Shown here piece after piece: positions 12,413 through 24,406 of a stretch of 64,000 bases of DNA. Each line of letters starts with the position of its first letter. Within the stretch, counting starts at the first letter, position 1. This stretch comes from Crossaster papposus. Taxonomy: Eukaryota > Echinodermata > Asteroidea > Velatida > Solasteridae. Where the stretch lies: the NCBI GenBank assembly GCA_037893245.1, contig JBAIAA010000656.1, forward strand, positions 1,010,001 to 1,074,000, in the 5' to 3' direction. Below the pieces are notes generated by a model. The model saw nothing but the letters and a program-made list of their open reading frames with translations. It was not told the origin of the DNA and searched no databases. A program made the translations under genes and the position numbers.

Positions 12413-13491
12413 TGGCAATTCACGAACTATAACATTCGTTTTCACATGTAATTTAATGACATGTTCGCTTCAAGATGTGAAAAAAATAAAAATCATTTAC
12501 AAAAAAACAAAACCCAGCTTCTTTATAAAACATTTAAGCAAACAATTACAGCGTGATGAAATGCGAACGTGACCAGTCATGGCCACACACAGTGAGCGAC
12601 AAATTAACAATTAATGCAGCGTAGTCATCAAGGACTATATGTACATGTACATGACCCTGAGTCCAGGAGAATCTAGGACGATGCTCTGGATTTGATCGAT
12701 GAAGAAATAAAAACCAACCAAGCGTCAATGCCGCCAAAGCTCCCATTTGTTTCACTAAGTGTTCTATTGTGATCTCTCTAGACAAAAATGTTTTTTTAGA
12801 CATCCATACATTTGTATTTATAATCTTGAATGAAATAGGCATTTTGTGATTGGGAGGATTTTTATTGTCAGAAAGAAATGATTCTATACAGCCAGACATC
12901 TGTCCTTCATGTGTCTTTAGGGGGCGACAAATAGAAAGAGAGAAAGAGAGGGGGGAGGGGAGGGGAGGGGATGGGGGGGGAGGAGGGGGAGGGGGCATTA
13001 ATACAGTGGATACCTGTGTGAGGGTGGAAAAGGGTACAGTTGAACTCTACATAGAAGAATAGGTCAGGTTTTGTTAAGAGCCTAGCGGTGTTCACAACTT
13101 ATTGCATTTGATTTTTGTAAAGATATAACTCAGAAATTAGACATTAATTTTTTCATAAAAGCCAACAATAACAGTACCTTTTTAAAATTAAATTACAGGA
13201 TAACGGTAGGATTAAAACATAAAGATAATCTCAGATGTGTCGGTCTGTATGCATAGCATCAAGCTTGGAGAGCATCTTTTTATTTAATTTAGTAACAATG
13301 TTAAAAAAAGGTACAACTGGTTTACTCACAAAAATCAAGCAAAGCAAAGATACAAATGTAATTTGCCCTGGCTGCTAATGTTCCATTATGCATAACGTCT
13401 ATTGCTAAAAAGCACTCATACACACAACAAATGAATGTGCACAATAAGCCAAACATCTGAAATATTCTGCCTGGATAAGGGCTAAGCTGGG
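12413..13491. other. Unassigned region with purine-rich tract
   Basis: A tract of G and A, mainly GGGGAGGGG, lies at 12930-12995. It makes proline-rich open frames on the opposite strand that are not credible genes. Nothing else recognised. Confidence 0.4.
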
Positions 13492-13494
13492 TTA

Positions 13495-14079
13495 AGCTAC
13501 GGTCACAACCCCAAAAATTAGCGAGTTTTTAGCCAATTTCGTCCGGGCACCAAGCGGCGGCTGCCCTGGCACTGCTGGTTTTTATGGCATCGCTCAGTCG
13601 CCGCTGAAGTTTTAGCGTGGAGTTAAAATTCTTGCGGCGTCTGCCCACTTTTCACTCGCCGCCCAAAATACGCTCGGTGACCGGGCGGTACCCGGTATAC
13701 TCGTGTTGTTTGTAATCGGGTACCAGGTATACTCAGGTTTGTAATTGGGCACCAGGTATACTTGTGTTGTTTGTAATCAGGTACCAGGTATACTCAAAGT
13801 TCAAATCGGTCGCCAGAATTTTAACTCCGTGCTAAAACTTCAGCGGCGACCGAGCGATGCCCCAAAAACCAGCGGTGCCAGGGCTCCTGCTGCTTTGTGC
13901 CTGGGCAAAAGCTGCCAAAAAATCGTGGCCCGGCCGCTGAGCAGGCCAATTTTGGGGGTTGTGATCAAAGTTACCGCCCGCTCGACTTCTCAAAAAATCA
14001 TTGGGCGATGCCTTAATTTCAGCGGCGCCCGGGCAGGCTACAAATCGCTCGGTCGTCGCTCTGATTTGTGACCGTAGCT
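13495..14079. mobile_element. Harbinger-like inverted-repeat element with tandem array in its loop
   Basis: Terminal repeats AGCTACGGTCACAA and its complement, flanked by the direct repeat TTA (13492-13494 and 14080-14082), the 3-bp target type of PIF/Harbinger. The arms are long: ATCGCTCAGTCGCCGCTGAA at left matches the complement of the right arm (GAGCGATGCC, TTCAGCGGCGACCG), so most of the element is one inverted repeat of about 190 bp per arm. Between the arms (13685-13800) lie three to four copies of a 33-37-bp unit with GGTACC.GGTATACT and GTGTTGTTTGTAATCGGG. No transposase, so non-autonomous. Confidence 0.75.
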
Positions 14080-14082
14080 TTA

Positions 14083-15084
14083 CCTTGTGCTTTTTCCACA
14101 CTACAAGACAACATACAACAAGTGTAAAAACCAATCAATTATTAATACACTATGAATCAACTCCAGATAATTCCCTCGGTATACATGTATATTGTCACCC
14201 ACTGACCCAGTAACCTCACAATTATTGAAGTTTTTCTGATGACGCAATGACGACAGTGTTAATCACACGAAGCCTCAACAGAAGCAAGATAAACTCCACT
14301 CAACCCAAAGGAATACAGGATTTCTGCTAACTTCCACATGCTTCCCAGAAGCCAAATTGGCCTGGAGTTAGTCACGATAAGGGAAAGTGGCCGTTTTCGA
14401 GGACTATAAGAGCAGTATTTTGGGACAGGCATGTTAAGACATGTTTGTGACAGCCAAAAAACTTGCCAAAATGGATGAGGTACAGTAATGGAGATATACT
14501 GTAGAAAGAAACATTGGTCATGACTGTGAAGAAACATGATTGCATCATTGTGGGATGTGTGGCTTGGTTCATCATGGTTTAGTCACTTAGGGTTAGCATA
14601 TAGGGTGACTGGCTATGACTACAGCTTGTTGTGGTAATCCCAAAGTCATAATATGTATACATAATTAATGCTTCGTACCAGTACAGAAATAATCTTGTCA
14701 AAGAGATTTGAGTATGATGACAGGGATATTCCAATAGATAAAATCTGATAATAAATAATGATAAACTGAGGGTCATCAGTATAGAATCAGACAGGGGGGA
14801 GTAGGGTCACAAAACTGTACTGTAGTAGTGATAGTGAATCCATGTAATGACAATGATACTATAAATAATTAATGTGCATTGTACATTATCGTGGCAAAGC
14901 TAGGAGTGTACATCGGGACCAGATACCTGCCCGTTGATGTCAGAAACCAGTCTCAGATTATAGAATCAAGTATACCTGTTGCCAATTTTACAAATTACAT
15001 AAATTCTAGTAATCTTTAAGAACAAGCTGAACGGCAACTTCTAAGATTTTAATTTTGGGATCAGGTACTTGGGTAAATTTCTTC
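14083..15084. other. 1 kb without recognised feature
   Basis: No gene, inverted repeat or array recognised. The phrase AATGACAATGATACTAT at about 14847 also occurs at 10421, a short dispersed repeat. Confidence 0.4.
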
Positions 15085-15200
15085 TACAAGTACCAGGTGT
15101 ACTCGTGTTGTTTGTAATCGGGTACCCGGTACACTTGTGTTGTTTGTAATCGGGTACTATAGGTATACTTCCGTTGTTTCTAATCGGGTACCCGGTTCCC
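15085..15200 (+). repeat. Second locus of the GGTACCCGGT/GTGTTGTTTG array
   Basis: Three copies of the unit found in the loop of the element at 13495-14079: CTCGTGTTGTTTGTAATCGG, then GTACCCGGTACACTTGTG, and so on. Here no Harbinger-like arms surround it. Confidence 0.8.
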
Positions 15201-15398
15201 AAACTACCCGTAAATACACACCCAACTTGTGTCATAGTCATAGACATGCACAGTGAAAACTTGCTCATTGTGGCCACTTGGGACTTAAATAAGAAATACA
15301 AAAGATGTCTTTGATGTACTACTATTTGGTTGAAGTACATGTACAGTAATAAAGAGGAGTGTAATAAAGAGGAGTGTAACAAACAATTGATGGGATAA

Positions 15399-16172
15399 TG
15401 CTAGGAGTCCACTGGGCCAGCGCCAGTTGGTGCCAGTTCGCGCCAATGCAATTTGCTGTGGTGCCTAGTGTCGCCAATAAGGTGCCTAGTGGCGTGTAGT
15501 GGTTCAAACTGCCTCCCAACTCGTGGTGGCCCGTAACGGCACCAAATTTGAATGTGGCGGCAAGAAAATTTCAAAATGTTTGAAATTTTCGTCGCGCCAC
15601 TTGCATCGAGCAATCAGCACCAAGTGTCCGCCAAGTGGCACCAAATGGCGCGAACATATCGCCCTTTGGCGCAAACAATCCGCCTATTGGAATCCACTGG
15701 AATGTAATGGCGCGTGCCAAGTTGCGCCAATGAAAATATTTAGTAGAGATGTTGTTCATGAGATGTTGTTACAGCAGCTAAGGAGGGTCTGAACCAGGTA
15801 GCCGATGGCCGGTATTTATATAGTCGGCAAGTAGCGCCAAGCGGCGGCAAGTTCAAACCAATTTGGCGACCTTTGGCACAAACTAATCACCAAGTGGCGC
15901 AAAGTAGCCGTCTATTGGCGCGAATGGCGCCAACAGGGTGAATTTTAGAATCAAATGGCCGTGTAATGGCGCAAACTGGCGCAAACTGGCGCAACATTTT
16001 GGAGCAAGCCGGGTGGCATTTGGCGCACGCCATAAGGCACCCAGTTTATTCCACTTGGCGACACATGCCGAGCGGACATTAATTCGGCGCCACAGCGAGC
16101 CACTACGCGCCAATCACATAATCTTTGGCGCGAACTGGCACCAACTGGCGCTGGCCCAGTGGACTCCTAGCA
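15399..16172. mobile_element. Harbinger-like MITE, 774 bp, long perfect terminal repeats
   Basis: Begins TGCTAGGAGTCCACTGGGCC and ends with the reverse complement. The match continues for about 45 bp through GCGCCAGTTGGTGCCAGTTC. Direct TAA repeats flank both sides (15396-15398, 16173-16175). The interior is rich in TTGGCGC and TGGCGCAAAC units, including a short direct triplication near 15970-15995. No coding region; non-autonomous and recently active, judging by the near-identical ends. Confidence 0.85.
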
Positions 16173-16175
16173 TAA

Positions 16176-17154
16176 CAGAAGCCTTGAAAACATGGAAACA
16201 TGGAAAATGACATCTTAGGGAACTTGAGACGCTGTCCATTCATGTGTACCCTCTCAATGGGAAAAATGGGAAAGAGAACAACATTGAAGGACCATTTTGG
16301 GAAACAGTCCCTTCACATTTCATAATTGTTAGGCCTTACAGCGCCCTCTCTTGATCAAGAATGGAGTCCAGTGACCTAATCATCCCAGCTGAAATACTGT
16401 GCCAGTGATTCCACACGTGTTTAAGGGCTATGATAATGTTGCTACCTTAAACATTACTATAGTAATGTATGTTATAACCCCAAGCAATGCATTATAGATG
16501 AGGCAAGCCCAATGATATTACTATTAGACCTGAGAACAGCTACAATCCAACAGGTATATTATTACCTGTACAGGTGTACGAGCCTCCACCTAGTTGTGGG
16601 GGGACAGGCTCTTTTGTTTGAAAAAACCAGACCGAGTAGTGGGGACATTTTCGAGTCCCCATAGCGCGTTGGGTCTTCAGTAAAGGTAGAACAAGGTAAA
16701 ATTGGGGTAGGGTATAATGAAAGAAATTGTAGAAGAAGAATTAGGGTGATGTTGAACATTTTTGAATTTTAGAGTGTTCTGAGTTTGAGATTAGAGAGAT
16801 TTCACTTAAAACACAATCCCTATGGATTGTCCCCATAACGCAATGTACCAAAAGAATTGATGGGTCTGTCAAACTGGGAATCTGTGTTACACCATGAACT
16901 TAGAAACTATAGGGCCATTGATGTCTGGCAGCCCCAATGCAAAAAGGACAAACTTGACCGAAAAATGAAATTCATTCTCTTTACCCATAGACACCCCAAC
17001 TTTATTATACATGTTTCCTAATTCTTTCTTAAAAAACTAACCAAAAAACACCCCAACAAACTCAAGAACAAGTTTATAGCAACATTTCTACACAATTTGT
17101 GTAGGATGCCGTGTATGTACACGCACATTTTTCTACAATTAAAAATAAATAAAA
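16176..17154. other. 1 kb without recognised feature
   Basis: No gene or known repeat recognised. Confidence 0.4.
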
Positions 17155-17334
17155 TACGTCACGAGCTAGGCCGGAAATATCTGCCAGTGACCGACTTGCA
17201 GTGAGCGAGGCCGGACATTTTAGGATGTGCTACCCACAGATGCCGGCCTGAACCCGTCTCGGATCGAGGCTCGTGAAAAACAATCCCCTGCCTGGGCCCG
17301 GTCAATGTCAAAATAATCCTGGGGCAAACTGGTT
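17155..17334 (+). mobile_element. Family A MITE, copy A2, left end lost
   Basis: Matches the family A right two-thirds: GTGAGCGAGGCCGG, GATGCCGGCCTGAACCCGTC and the end TCCTGGGGCAAACTGG followed by TTA. The left terminal repeat is gone. Confidence 0.75.
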
Positions 17335-17548
17335 ATTACTAAGACAGCTACCAGATGAATCCAAACACCAACGCTCTACGGCACATCAAGGGGATAACAG
17401 AGACTAAATCTAAGTCTGGATTGATGGTTAAAACAGAAAATGTCACAGATATGAGCAGAGGTTACAAAAGAGACATGCACACTAGACATTTAGTTCTGAC
17501 TGGCTTTATGAGTGGACTTGTGACTGGACTTGTAAAAAGACTGGTGAA

Positions 17549-18860
17549 CATGTGCAAGGACATGTGCAAGGACATGTGCAAGGACATGTGCAAGGACATG
17601 TGCAAGGACATGTGCAAGGACATGTGCAACGACTTGTGCAAGGACTTGTGCAAGGACTTGTGCAAGGACTTGTGCAAGGACTTGTGCAAGGACTTGTGCA
17701 AGGACTTGTGCAAGGACTTGTGCAAGGACTTGTGCAAGGACTTGTGCAAGGACTTGTGCAAGGACTTGTGCAAGGACTTGTGCAAGGACTTGTGCAAGGA
17801 CTTGTGCAAGGACTTGTGCAAGGACTTGTGCAAGGACTTGTGCAAGGACTTGTGCAAGGACTTGTGCAAGGACTTGTGCAAGGACTTGTGCAAGGACTTG
17901 TGCAAGGACTTGTGCAAGGACTTGTGCAAGGACTTGTGCAAGGACTTGTGCAAGGACTTGTGCAAGGACTTGTGCAAGGACTTGTGCAAGGACTTGTGCA
18001 AGGACTTGTGCAAGGACTTGTGCAAGGACTTGTGCAAGGACTTGTGCAAGGACTTGTGCAAGGACTTGTGCAAGGACTTGTGCAAGGACTTGTGCAAGGA
18101 CTTGTGCAAGGACTTGTGCAAGGACTTGTGCAAGGACTTGTGCAAGGACTTGTGCAAGGACTTGTGCAAGGACTTGTGCAAGGACTTGTGCAAGGACTTG
18201 TGCAAGGACTTGTGCAAGGACTTGTGCAAGGACTTGTGCAAGGACTTGTGCAAGGACTTGTGCAAGGACTTGTGCAAGGACTTGTGCAAGGACTTGTGCA
18301 AGGACTTGTGCAAGGACTTGTGCAAGGACTTGTGCAAGGACTTGTGCAAGGACTTGTGCAAGGACTTGTGCAAGGACTTGTGCAAGGACTTGTGCAAGGA
18401 CTTGTGCAAGGACTTGTGCAAGGACTTGTGCAAGGACTTGTGCAAGGACTTGTGCAAGGACTTGTGCAAGGACTTGTGCAAGGACTTGTGCAAGGACTTG
18501 TGCAAGGACTTGTGCAAGGACTTGTGCAAGGACTTGTGCAAGGACTTGTGCAAGGACTTGTGCAAGGACTTGTGCAAGGACTTGTGCAAGGACTTGTGCA
18601 AGGACTTGTGCAAGGACTTGTGCAAGGACTTGTGCAAGGACTTGTGCAAGGACTTGTGCAAGGACTTGTGCAAGGACTTGTGCAAGGACTTGTGCAAGGA
18701 CTTGTGCAAGGACTTGTGCAAGGACTTGTGCAAGGACTTGTGCAAGGACTTGTGCAACGACTTGTGCAAGGACTTGTGCAACGACTTGTGCAACGACTTG
18801 TGCAACGACTTGTGCAACGACTTGTGCAACGACTTGTGCAACGACTTGTGCAACGACTTG
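17549..18860 (+). repeat. 12-bp satellite (AAGGACTTGTGC), about 109 copies
   Basis: Six units of AAGGACATGTGC lead in, one AACGACTTGTGC follows, then more than 90 consecutive identical AAGGACTTGTGC units, and finally mixed AAGG and AACG units at the right edge. The uniform core of about 1.1 kb has no substitutions that I can see. Frames on both strands stay open across it (CKDL on the plus strand, LHKS on the minus strand) purely because the period is 12. No promoter, splice or domain evidence for a gene. Confidence 0.97.
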
Positions 18861-20586
18861 CAGGGACTCAAATACAACTCTGCAACAAGTAACATCAATG
18901 TATTCATTGTATATTTAGCTGAGCGTATTATGTGTTTGGAATTTGGGACCAGATTTCCAGGGACACACATCACAGCAATTGATATGCACATCATGTACAA
19001 TTCAAGCCTGACAGTCACAGCTAGACAACAACAAAGGGCATACTAGATACTTAACGCTAGAGTACCAAGACTTATTACTTGCATATCACGTACGTGTAAG
19101 AATCTTCCCAGATAGGATTTATTTGCCATCCGACTAAAGACTTTATGATCCCATGGATCTGTTAGTAACAGCACCTTATGAAATGAAAACACCATATGCT
19201 GGATAGATTCTAAAACAATTCAAGTCTGTCGCTGAACGTTGTGTATTTTATACTACATGTACTACTGGATGCTCCTATGATACACAGATGTAATAATACA
19301 AATTAGCTCACCAAACCAGTTGACATCATAACATGTTTACATGGAATTGTTTCATGAAGTGCGACTGATGACAAAATCAGACTTACTCATGACATTTTAC
19401 AGTTCACCAAAGCTTGGTAAAGCTCAACATGTAAACATTGTTGCAGATCACTAAATTAGAAAAGCTACCAGTGACCTTAGCAGCTCTGTGTGCCCAGGTA
19501 CCCCTTCATCAATGATGAGAAAGCCCCGGAGAGTTCGGGAGATAATTGAGTGTGGGGAGATCATTGAGAGTTGGCCGGGGAGATCATTGAGAGTCGGGTA
19601 GACCATTGAAAGTTGGGGAGACCATTGAAAGTTGGGGAGACCATTGAAAGTTGGGGAGATCATTGAGAGACGAAGATACCATTGAGAGTCGGGGAGACCA
19701 TTGAGAGTCGGGGAGACCATTGAGAGTCGGAAAGACCATTGAGAGTCGGGGAGACCATTGAGAGTCGGGAAGACCATTGAGAGTCGGGGAGACCATTGAG
19801 AGTCGGGGAGACCATTGAGAGTCGGGGAGACCATTGAGAGTCGGGGAGACCACTGAGAGTCGGGGAGACCACTGAGAGTCGGGGAGACCATTGAGAGTCG
19901 GGGAGATCATTGAGAGCAAGGATACCATTGAGAGTCGGGCATACCATTGAGAGTCGGGGAGACCATTGAGAGTCGGGGAGACCATTGAGAGTCGGGGAGA
20001 CCATTGAGAGTCGGGGAGACCATTGAGAGTCGGGGAGACCATTGAGAGTCGGGGAGACCATTCAGAGTCGGGGAGAGACCATTGAGAGTCGGGGAGACCA
20101 TTGAGAGTCGTGGAGGCCATTGAGAGTCGGGGAGGCCATTGAGAGTCGGGGAGGCCATTGAGAGTCGGGGAGACCATTGAGAGTCGGGGAGACCATTGAG
20201 AGTCGGGGAGACCATTGAGAGACGAAGATACCATTGAGAGTCGGGGAGACCATTGAGAGTCGGGGAGACCATTGAGAGTCGGAAAGACCATTGAGAGTCG
20301 GGGAGACCATTGAGAGTCGGGAAGACCATTGAGAGTCGGGGAGACCATTGAGAGTCGGGGAGACCATTGAGAGTCGGGGAGACCATTGAGAGTCGGGGAG
20401 ACCACTGAGAGTCGGGGAGACCACTGAGAGTCGGGGAGACCATTGAGAGTCGGGGAGGCCATTGAGAGTCGGGGAGGCCATTGAGAGTCGGGGAGACCAT
20501 TCAGAGTCGGGAAGATCATTCAGAGTCGGGAAGATCATTAAGAGACGGGGAGACCATCGAGAGACGGGGAGATCATTAAGAGTCGG
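18807..20586 (+). repeat. Tandem segmental duplication, copy 1 (1,780 bp)
   Basis: The block running from the last 12-bp units, through about 670 bp of unique sequence (CAGGGACTCAAATACAAC to TTGCAGATCACTAAATTAG), into the first 19-bp array recurs at a constant offset of 1,780 bp. The unique parts of the copies show no difference on reading. The junction at 20586/20587 joins a 19-bp unit (GAGTCGG) straight to a 12-bp unit (GACTTGTGC). Confidence 0.95.
19528..20586 (-). repeat. 19-bp satellite, first block
   Basis: About 55 copies of GGGGAGACCATTGAGAGTC. Marked variants (AGACGAAGATACC, TCGGAAAGACC, TCGTGGAGGCC, GGGAGAGACC, GAGCAAGGATACC) recur in the same order about every 550 bp (for example at 19669 and 20221), a higher-order repeat of about 29 units. 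Since 19 is not a multiple of three, each frame cycles through three reading phases, and the minus strand has no stops in any of them. Confidence 0.96.
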
Positions 20587-22385
20587 GACTTGTGCAACGA
20601 CTTGTGCAACGACTTGTGCAACGACTTGTGCAACGACTTGCAGGGACTCAAATACAACTCTGCAACAAGTAACATCAATGTATTCATTGTATATTTAGCT
20701 GAGCGTATTATGTGTTTGGAATTTGGGACCAGATTTCCAGGGACACACATCACAGCAATTGATATGCACATCATGTACAATTCAAGCCTGACAGTCACAG
20801 CTAGACAACAACAAAGGGCATACTAGATACTTAACGCTAGAGTACCAAGACTTATTACTTGCATATCACGTACGTGTAAGAATCTTCCCAGATAGGATTT
20901 ATTTGCCATCCGACTAAAGACTTTATGATCCCATGGATCTGTTAGTAACAGCACCTTATGAAATGAAAACACCATATGCTGGATAGATTCTAAAACAATT
21001 CAAGTCTGTCGCTGAACGTTGTGTATTTTATACTACATGTACTACTGGATGCTCCTATGATACACAGATGTAATAATACAAATTAGCTCACCAAACCAGT
21101 TGACATCATAACATGTTTACATGGAATTGTTTCATGAAGTGCGACTGATGACAAAATCAGACTTACTCATGACATTTTACAGTTCACCAAAGCTTGGTAA
21201 AGCTCAACATGTAAACATTGTTGCAGATCACTAAATTAGAAAAGCTACCAGTGACCTTAGCAGCTCTGTGTGCCCAGGTACCCCTTCATCAATGATGAGA
21301 AAGCCCCGGAGAGTTCGGGAGATAATTGAGTGTGGGGAGATCATTGAGAGTTGGCCGGGGAGATCATTGAGAGTCGGGTAGACCATTGAAAGTTGGGGAG
21401 ACCATTGAAAGTTGGGGAGACCATTGAAAGTTGGGGAGATCATTGAGAGACGAAGATACCATTGAGAGTCGGGGAGACCATTGAGAGTCGGGGAGACCAT
21501 TGAGAGTCGGAAAGACCATTGAGAGTCGGGGAGACCATTGAGAGTCGGGAAGACCATTGAGAGTCGGGGAGACCATTGAGAGTCGGGGAGACCATTGAGA
21601 GTCGGGGAGACCACTGAGAGTCGGGGAGACCACTGAGAGTCGGGGAGACCACTGAGAGTCGGGGAGACCATTGAGAGTCGGGGAGATCATTGAGAGCAAG
21701 GATACCATTGAGAGTCGGGCATACCATTGAGAGTCGGGGAGACCATTGAGAGTCGGGGAGACCATTGAGAGTCGGGGAGACCATTGAGAGTCGGGGAGAC
21801 CATTGAGAGTCGGGGAGACCATTGAGAGTCGGGGAGACCATTCAGAGTCGGGGAGAGACCATTGAGAGTCGGGGAGACCATTGAGAGTCGTGGAGGCCAT
21901 TGAGAGTCGGGGAGGCCATTGAGAGTCGGGGAGGCCATTGAGAGTCGGGGAGACCATTGAGAGTCGGGGAGACCATTGAGAGTCGGGGAGACCATTGAGA
22001 GACGAAGATACCATTGAGAGTCGGGGAGACCATTGAGAGTCGGGGAGACCATTGAGAGTCGGGGAGACCATTGAGAGTCGGAAAGACCATTGAGAGTCGG
22101 GGAGACCATTGAGAGTCGGGAAGACCATTGAGAGTCGGGGAGACCATTGAGAGTCGGGGAGACCATTGAGAGTCGGGGAGACCATTGAGAGTCGGGGAGA
22201 CCACTGAGAGTCGGGGAGACCACTGAGAGTCGGGGAGACCATTGAGAGTCGGGGAGGCCATTGAGAGTCGGGGAGGCCATTGAGAGTCGGGGAGACCATT
22301 CAGAGTCGGGGAGACCATTGAGAGTCGGGGAGACCATTGAGAGTCGGGGAGACCATTGAGAGTCGGGGAGACCATTCAGAGTCGG
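20587..22385 (+). repeat. Tandem segmental duplication, copy 2
   Basis: Starts with four 12-bp units, repeats the unique 670 bp and then the 19-bp array. In the array it has gained one unit relative to copy 1 (the offset becomes 1,799) before it merges with the longer satellite. The right end therefore cannot be placed exactly. Confidence 0.88.
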
Positions 22386-24032
22386 GGAGAGACCATTGAG
22401 AGTCGGGGAGACCATTGAGAGTCGGGGAGACCATTGAGAGTCGGGGAGACCACTGAGAGTCGGGGAGACCACTGAGAGTCGGGGAGACCATTGAGAGTCG
22501 GGGAGATCATTGAGAGCAAGGATACCATTGAGAGTCGGGCATACCATTGAGAGTCGGGGAGACCATTGAGAGTCGGGGAGACCACTGAGAGTCGGGGAGA
22601 CCACTGAGAGTCGGGGAGACCATTGAGAGTCGGGGAGATCATTGAGAGCAAGGATACCATTGAGAGTCGGGCATACCATTGAGAGTCGGGGAGACCATTG
22701 AGAGTCGGGGAGACCATTGAGAGTCGGGGAGACCATTGAGAGTCGGGGAGACCATTGAGAGTCGGGGAGACCATTGAGAGTCGGGGAGACCATTCAGAGT
22801 CGGGGAGAGACCATTGAGAGTCGGGGAGACCATTGAGAGTCGTGGAGGCCATTGAGAGTCGGGGAGGCCATTGAGAGTCGGGGAGGCCATTGAGAGTCGG
22901 GGAGACCATTGAGAGTCGGGGAGACCATTGAGAGTCGGGGAGACCATTGAGAGACGAAGATACCATTGAGAGTCGGGGAGACCATTGAGAGTCGGGGAGA
23001 CCATTGAGAGTCGGAAAGACCATTGAGAGTCGGGGAGACCATTGAGAGTCGGGAAGACCATTGAGAGTCGGGGAGACCATTGAGAGTCGGGGAGACCATT
23101 GAGAGTCGGGGAGACCATTGAGAGTCGGGGAGACCACTGAGAGTCGGGGAGACCACTGAGAGTCGGGGAGACCATTGAGAGTCGGGGAGGCCATTGAGAG
23201 TCGGGGAGGCCATTGAGAGTCGGGGAGACCATTGAGAGTCGGGGAGACCATTGAGAGTCGGGGAGACCATTGAGAGTCGGGGAGACCATTGAGAGTCGGG
23301 GAGACCATTCAGAGTCGGGGAGAGACCATTGAGAGTCGGGGAGACCATTGAGAGTCGTGGAGGCCATTGAGAGTCGGGGAGGCCATTGAGAGTCGGGGAG
23401 GCCATTGAGAGTCGGGGAGACCATTGAGAGTCGGGGAGACCATTGAGAGTCGGGGAGACCATTGAGAGACGAAGATACCATTGAGAGTCGGGGAGACCAT
23501 TGAGAGTCGGGGAGACCATTGAGAGTCGGAAAGACCATTGAGAGTCGGGGAGACCATTGAGAGTCGGGAAGACCATTGAGAGTCGGGGAGACCATTGAGA
23601 GTCGGGGAGACCATTGAGAGTCGGGGAGACCATTGAGAGTCGGGGAGACCACTGAGAGTCGGGGAGACCACTGAGAGTCGGGGAGACCATTGAGAGTCGG
23701 GGAGGCCATTGAGAGTCGGGGAGGCCATTGAGAGTCGGGGAGACCATTCAGAGTCGGGAAGATCATTCAGAGTCGGGAAGATCATTAAGAGACGGGGAGA
23801 CCATCGAGAGACGGGGAGATCATTAAGAGTCGGGTAGATCATTAAGAGTCGGGTAGATCATTGAGAGTCGGGTAGACCATTGAGAGTCGGGGAGATCAAT
23901 GAGAGTCCGGGAGACCATTGAAAGTCAGGGAGACCATTAAGAGTCGGGGAAACCATGAGAGTCGGGAAAATCATTGAGAGTTGAGGAGACTATTGAGAGT
24001 TGAGGAGATCATTGAGTATTGGGGAGATCTGT
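21308..24032 (-). repeat. 19-bp satellite, second block, about 2.7 kb
   Basis: Same 19-bp unit and marked variants as the first block, with at least four higher-order blocks and local re-duplication around 22380-22810. The right 200 bp (23830-24032) is degenerate (GGGTAGATC, TTGAGGAGAC). It stops at the TTAA that flanks a family B MITE at 24037. Long minus-strand frames with NGLPDSQWSPRLSMVSPTL-like repeats are by-products of the period. Confidence 0.96.
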
Positions 24033-24036
24033 TTAA

Positions 24037-24402
24037 AGGTAGGATACACAATTGGTAATTGTTTATATTATCATGACTGGGTAGATTTGGGGGGTTGTAT
24101 TTTATAGTAAATATCATTTAAATATCATTTAACCTGTCCAAAGTTTTACATCCATGGATGCTGAGAAAAGCAAGAAAAAACGGCGTTTGTTTTTAACCTG
24201 CGTCGTGCAGCTATTCTCATGTTGTTATTGTTTTTTCGCGATCGCCGTCCGAGGATCGTGAATTTTCTGAACAATTACAGGATATCTAGCGCAATCATTT
24301 TGCTGGATGCCTTGAATCATTATTTACCTTTAAATAAGTAAAATACTTCTTAATAATTCTAATGTAAATATTTTTGATATCTGCAAATGTTGTGTCCTAC
24401 CT
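24037..24402 (+). mobile_element. Family B MITE, complete copy B2 (366 bp)
   Basis: Both ends are present: AGGTAGGATACACAATTGG at left and TGTGTCCTACCT at right, flanked by TTAA on each side (24033-24036, 24403-24406). The interior has CGCGATCGCCGTCCGAGGAT and GCAATCATTTTGCTGGATGC, found in all family B copies. Non-coding. The TTAA target fits piggyBac or Kolobok relatives; the terminal bases alone do not decide between them. Confidence 0.85.
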
Positions 24403-24406
24403 TTAA

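Noticed and set aside
14259-14537. SMWKLAEILYSFGLSG as a possible next kinase exon (DMWSLGC)
   Set aside because: The similarity is limited to a few residues; the required preceding Val-Leu-Phe-Gly region and splice acceptor are absent.
17355-19046. A 563-codon open frame with CKDL repeats
   Set aside because: The frame is open on both strands because the 12-bp unit has no stop in the relevant phases. No domain outside the repeat, no promoter or splice evidence.
19451-23842. Many long minus-strand frames with NGLPDSQWSPRLSMV repeats
   Set aside because: They are phases of a 19-bp satellite; all minus-strand phases are open and start codons fall wherever the unit has CAT on the plus strand.
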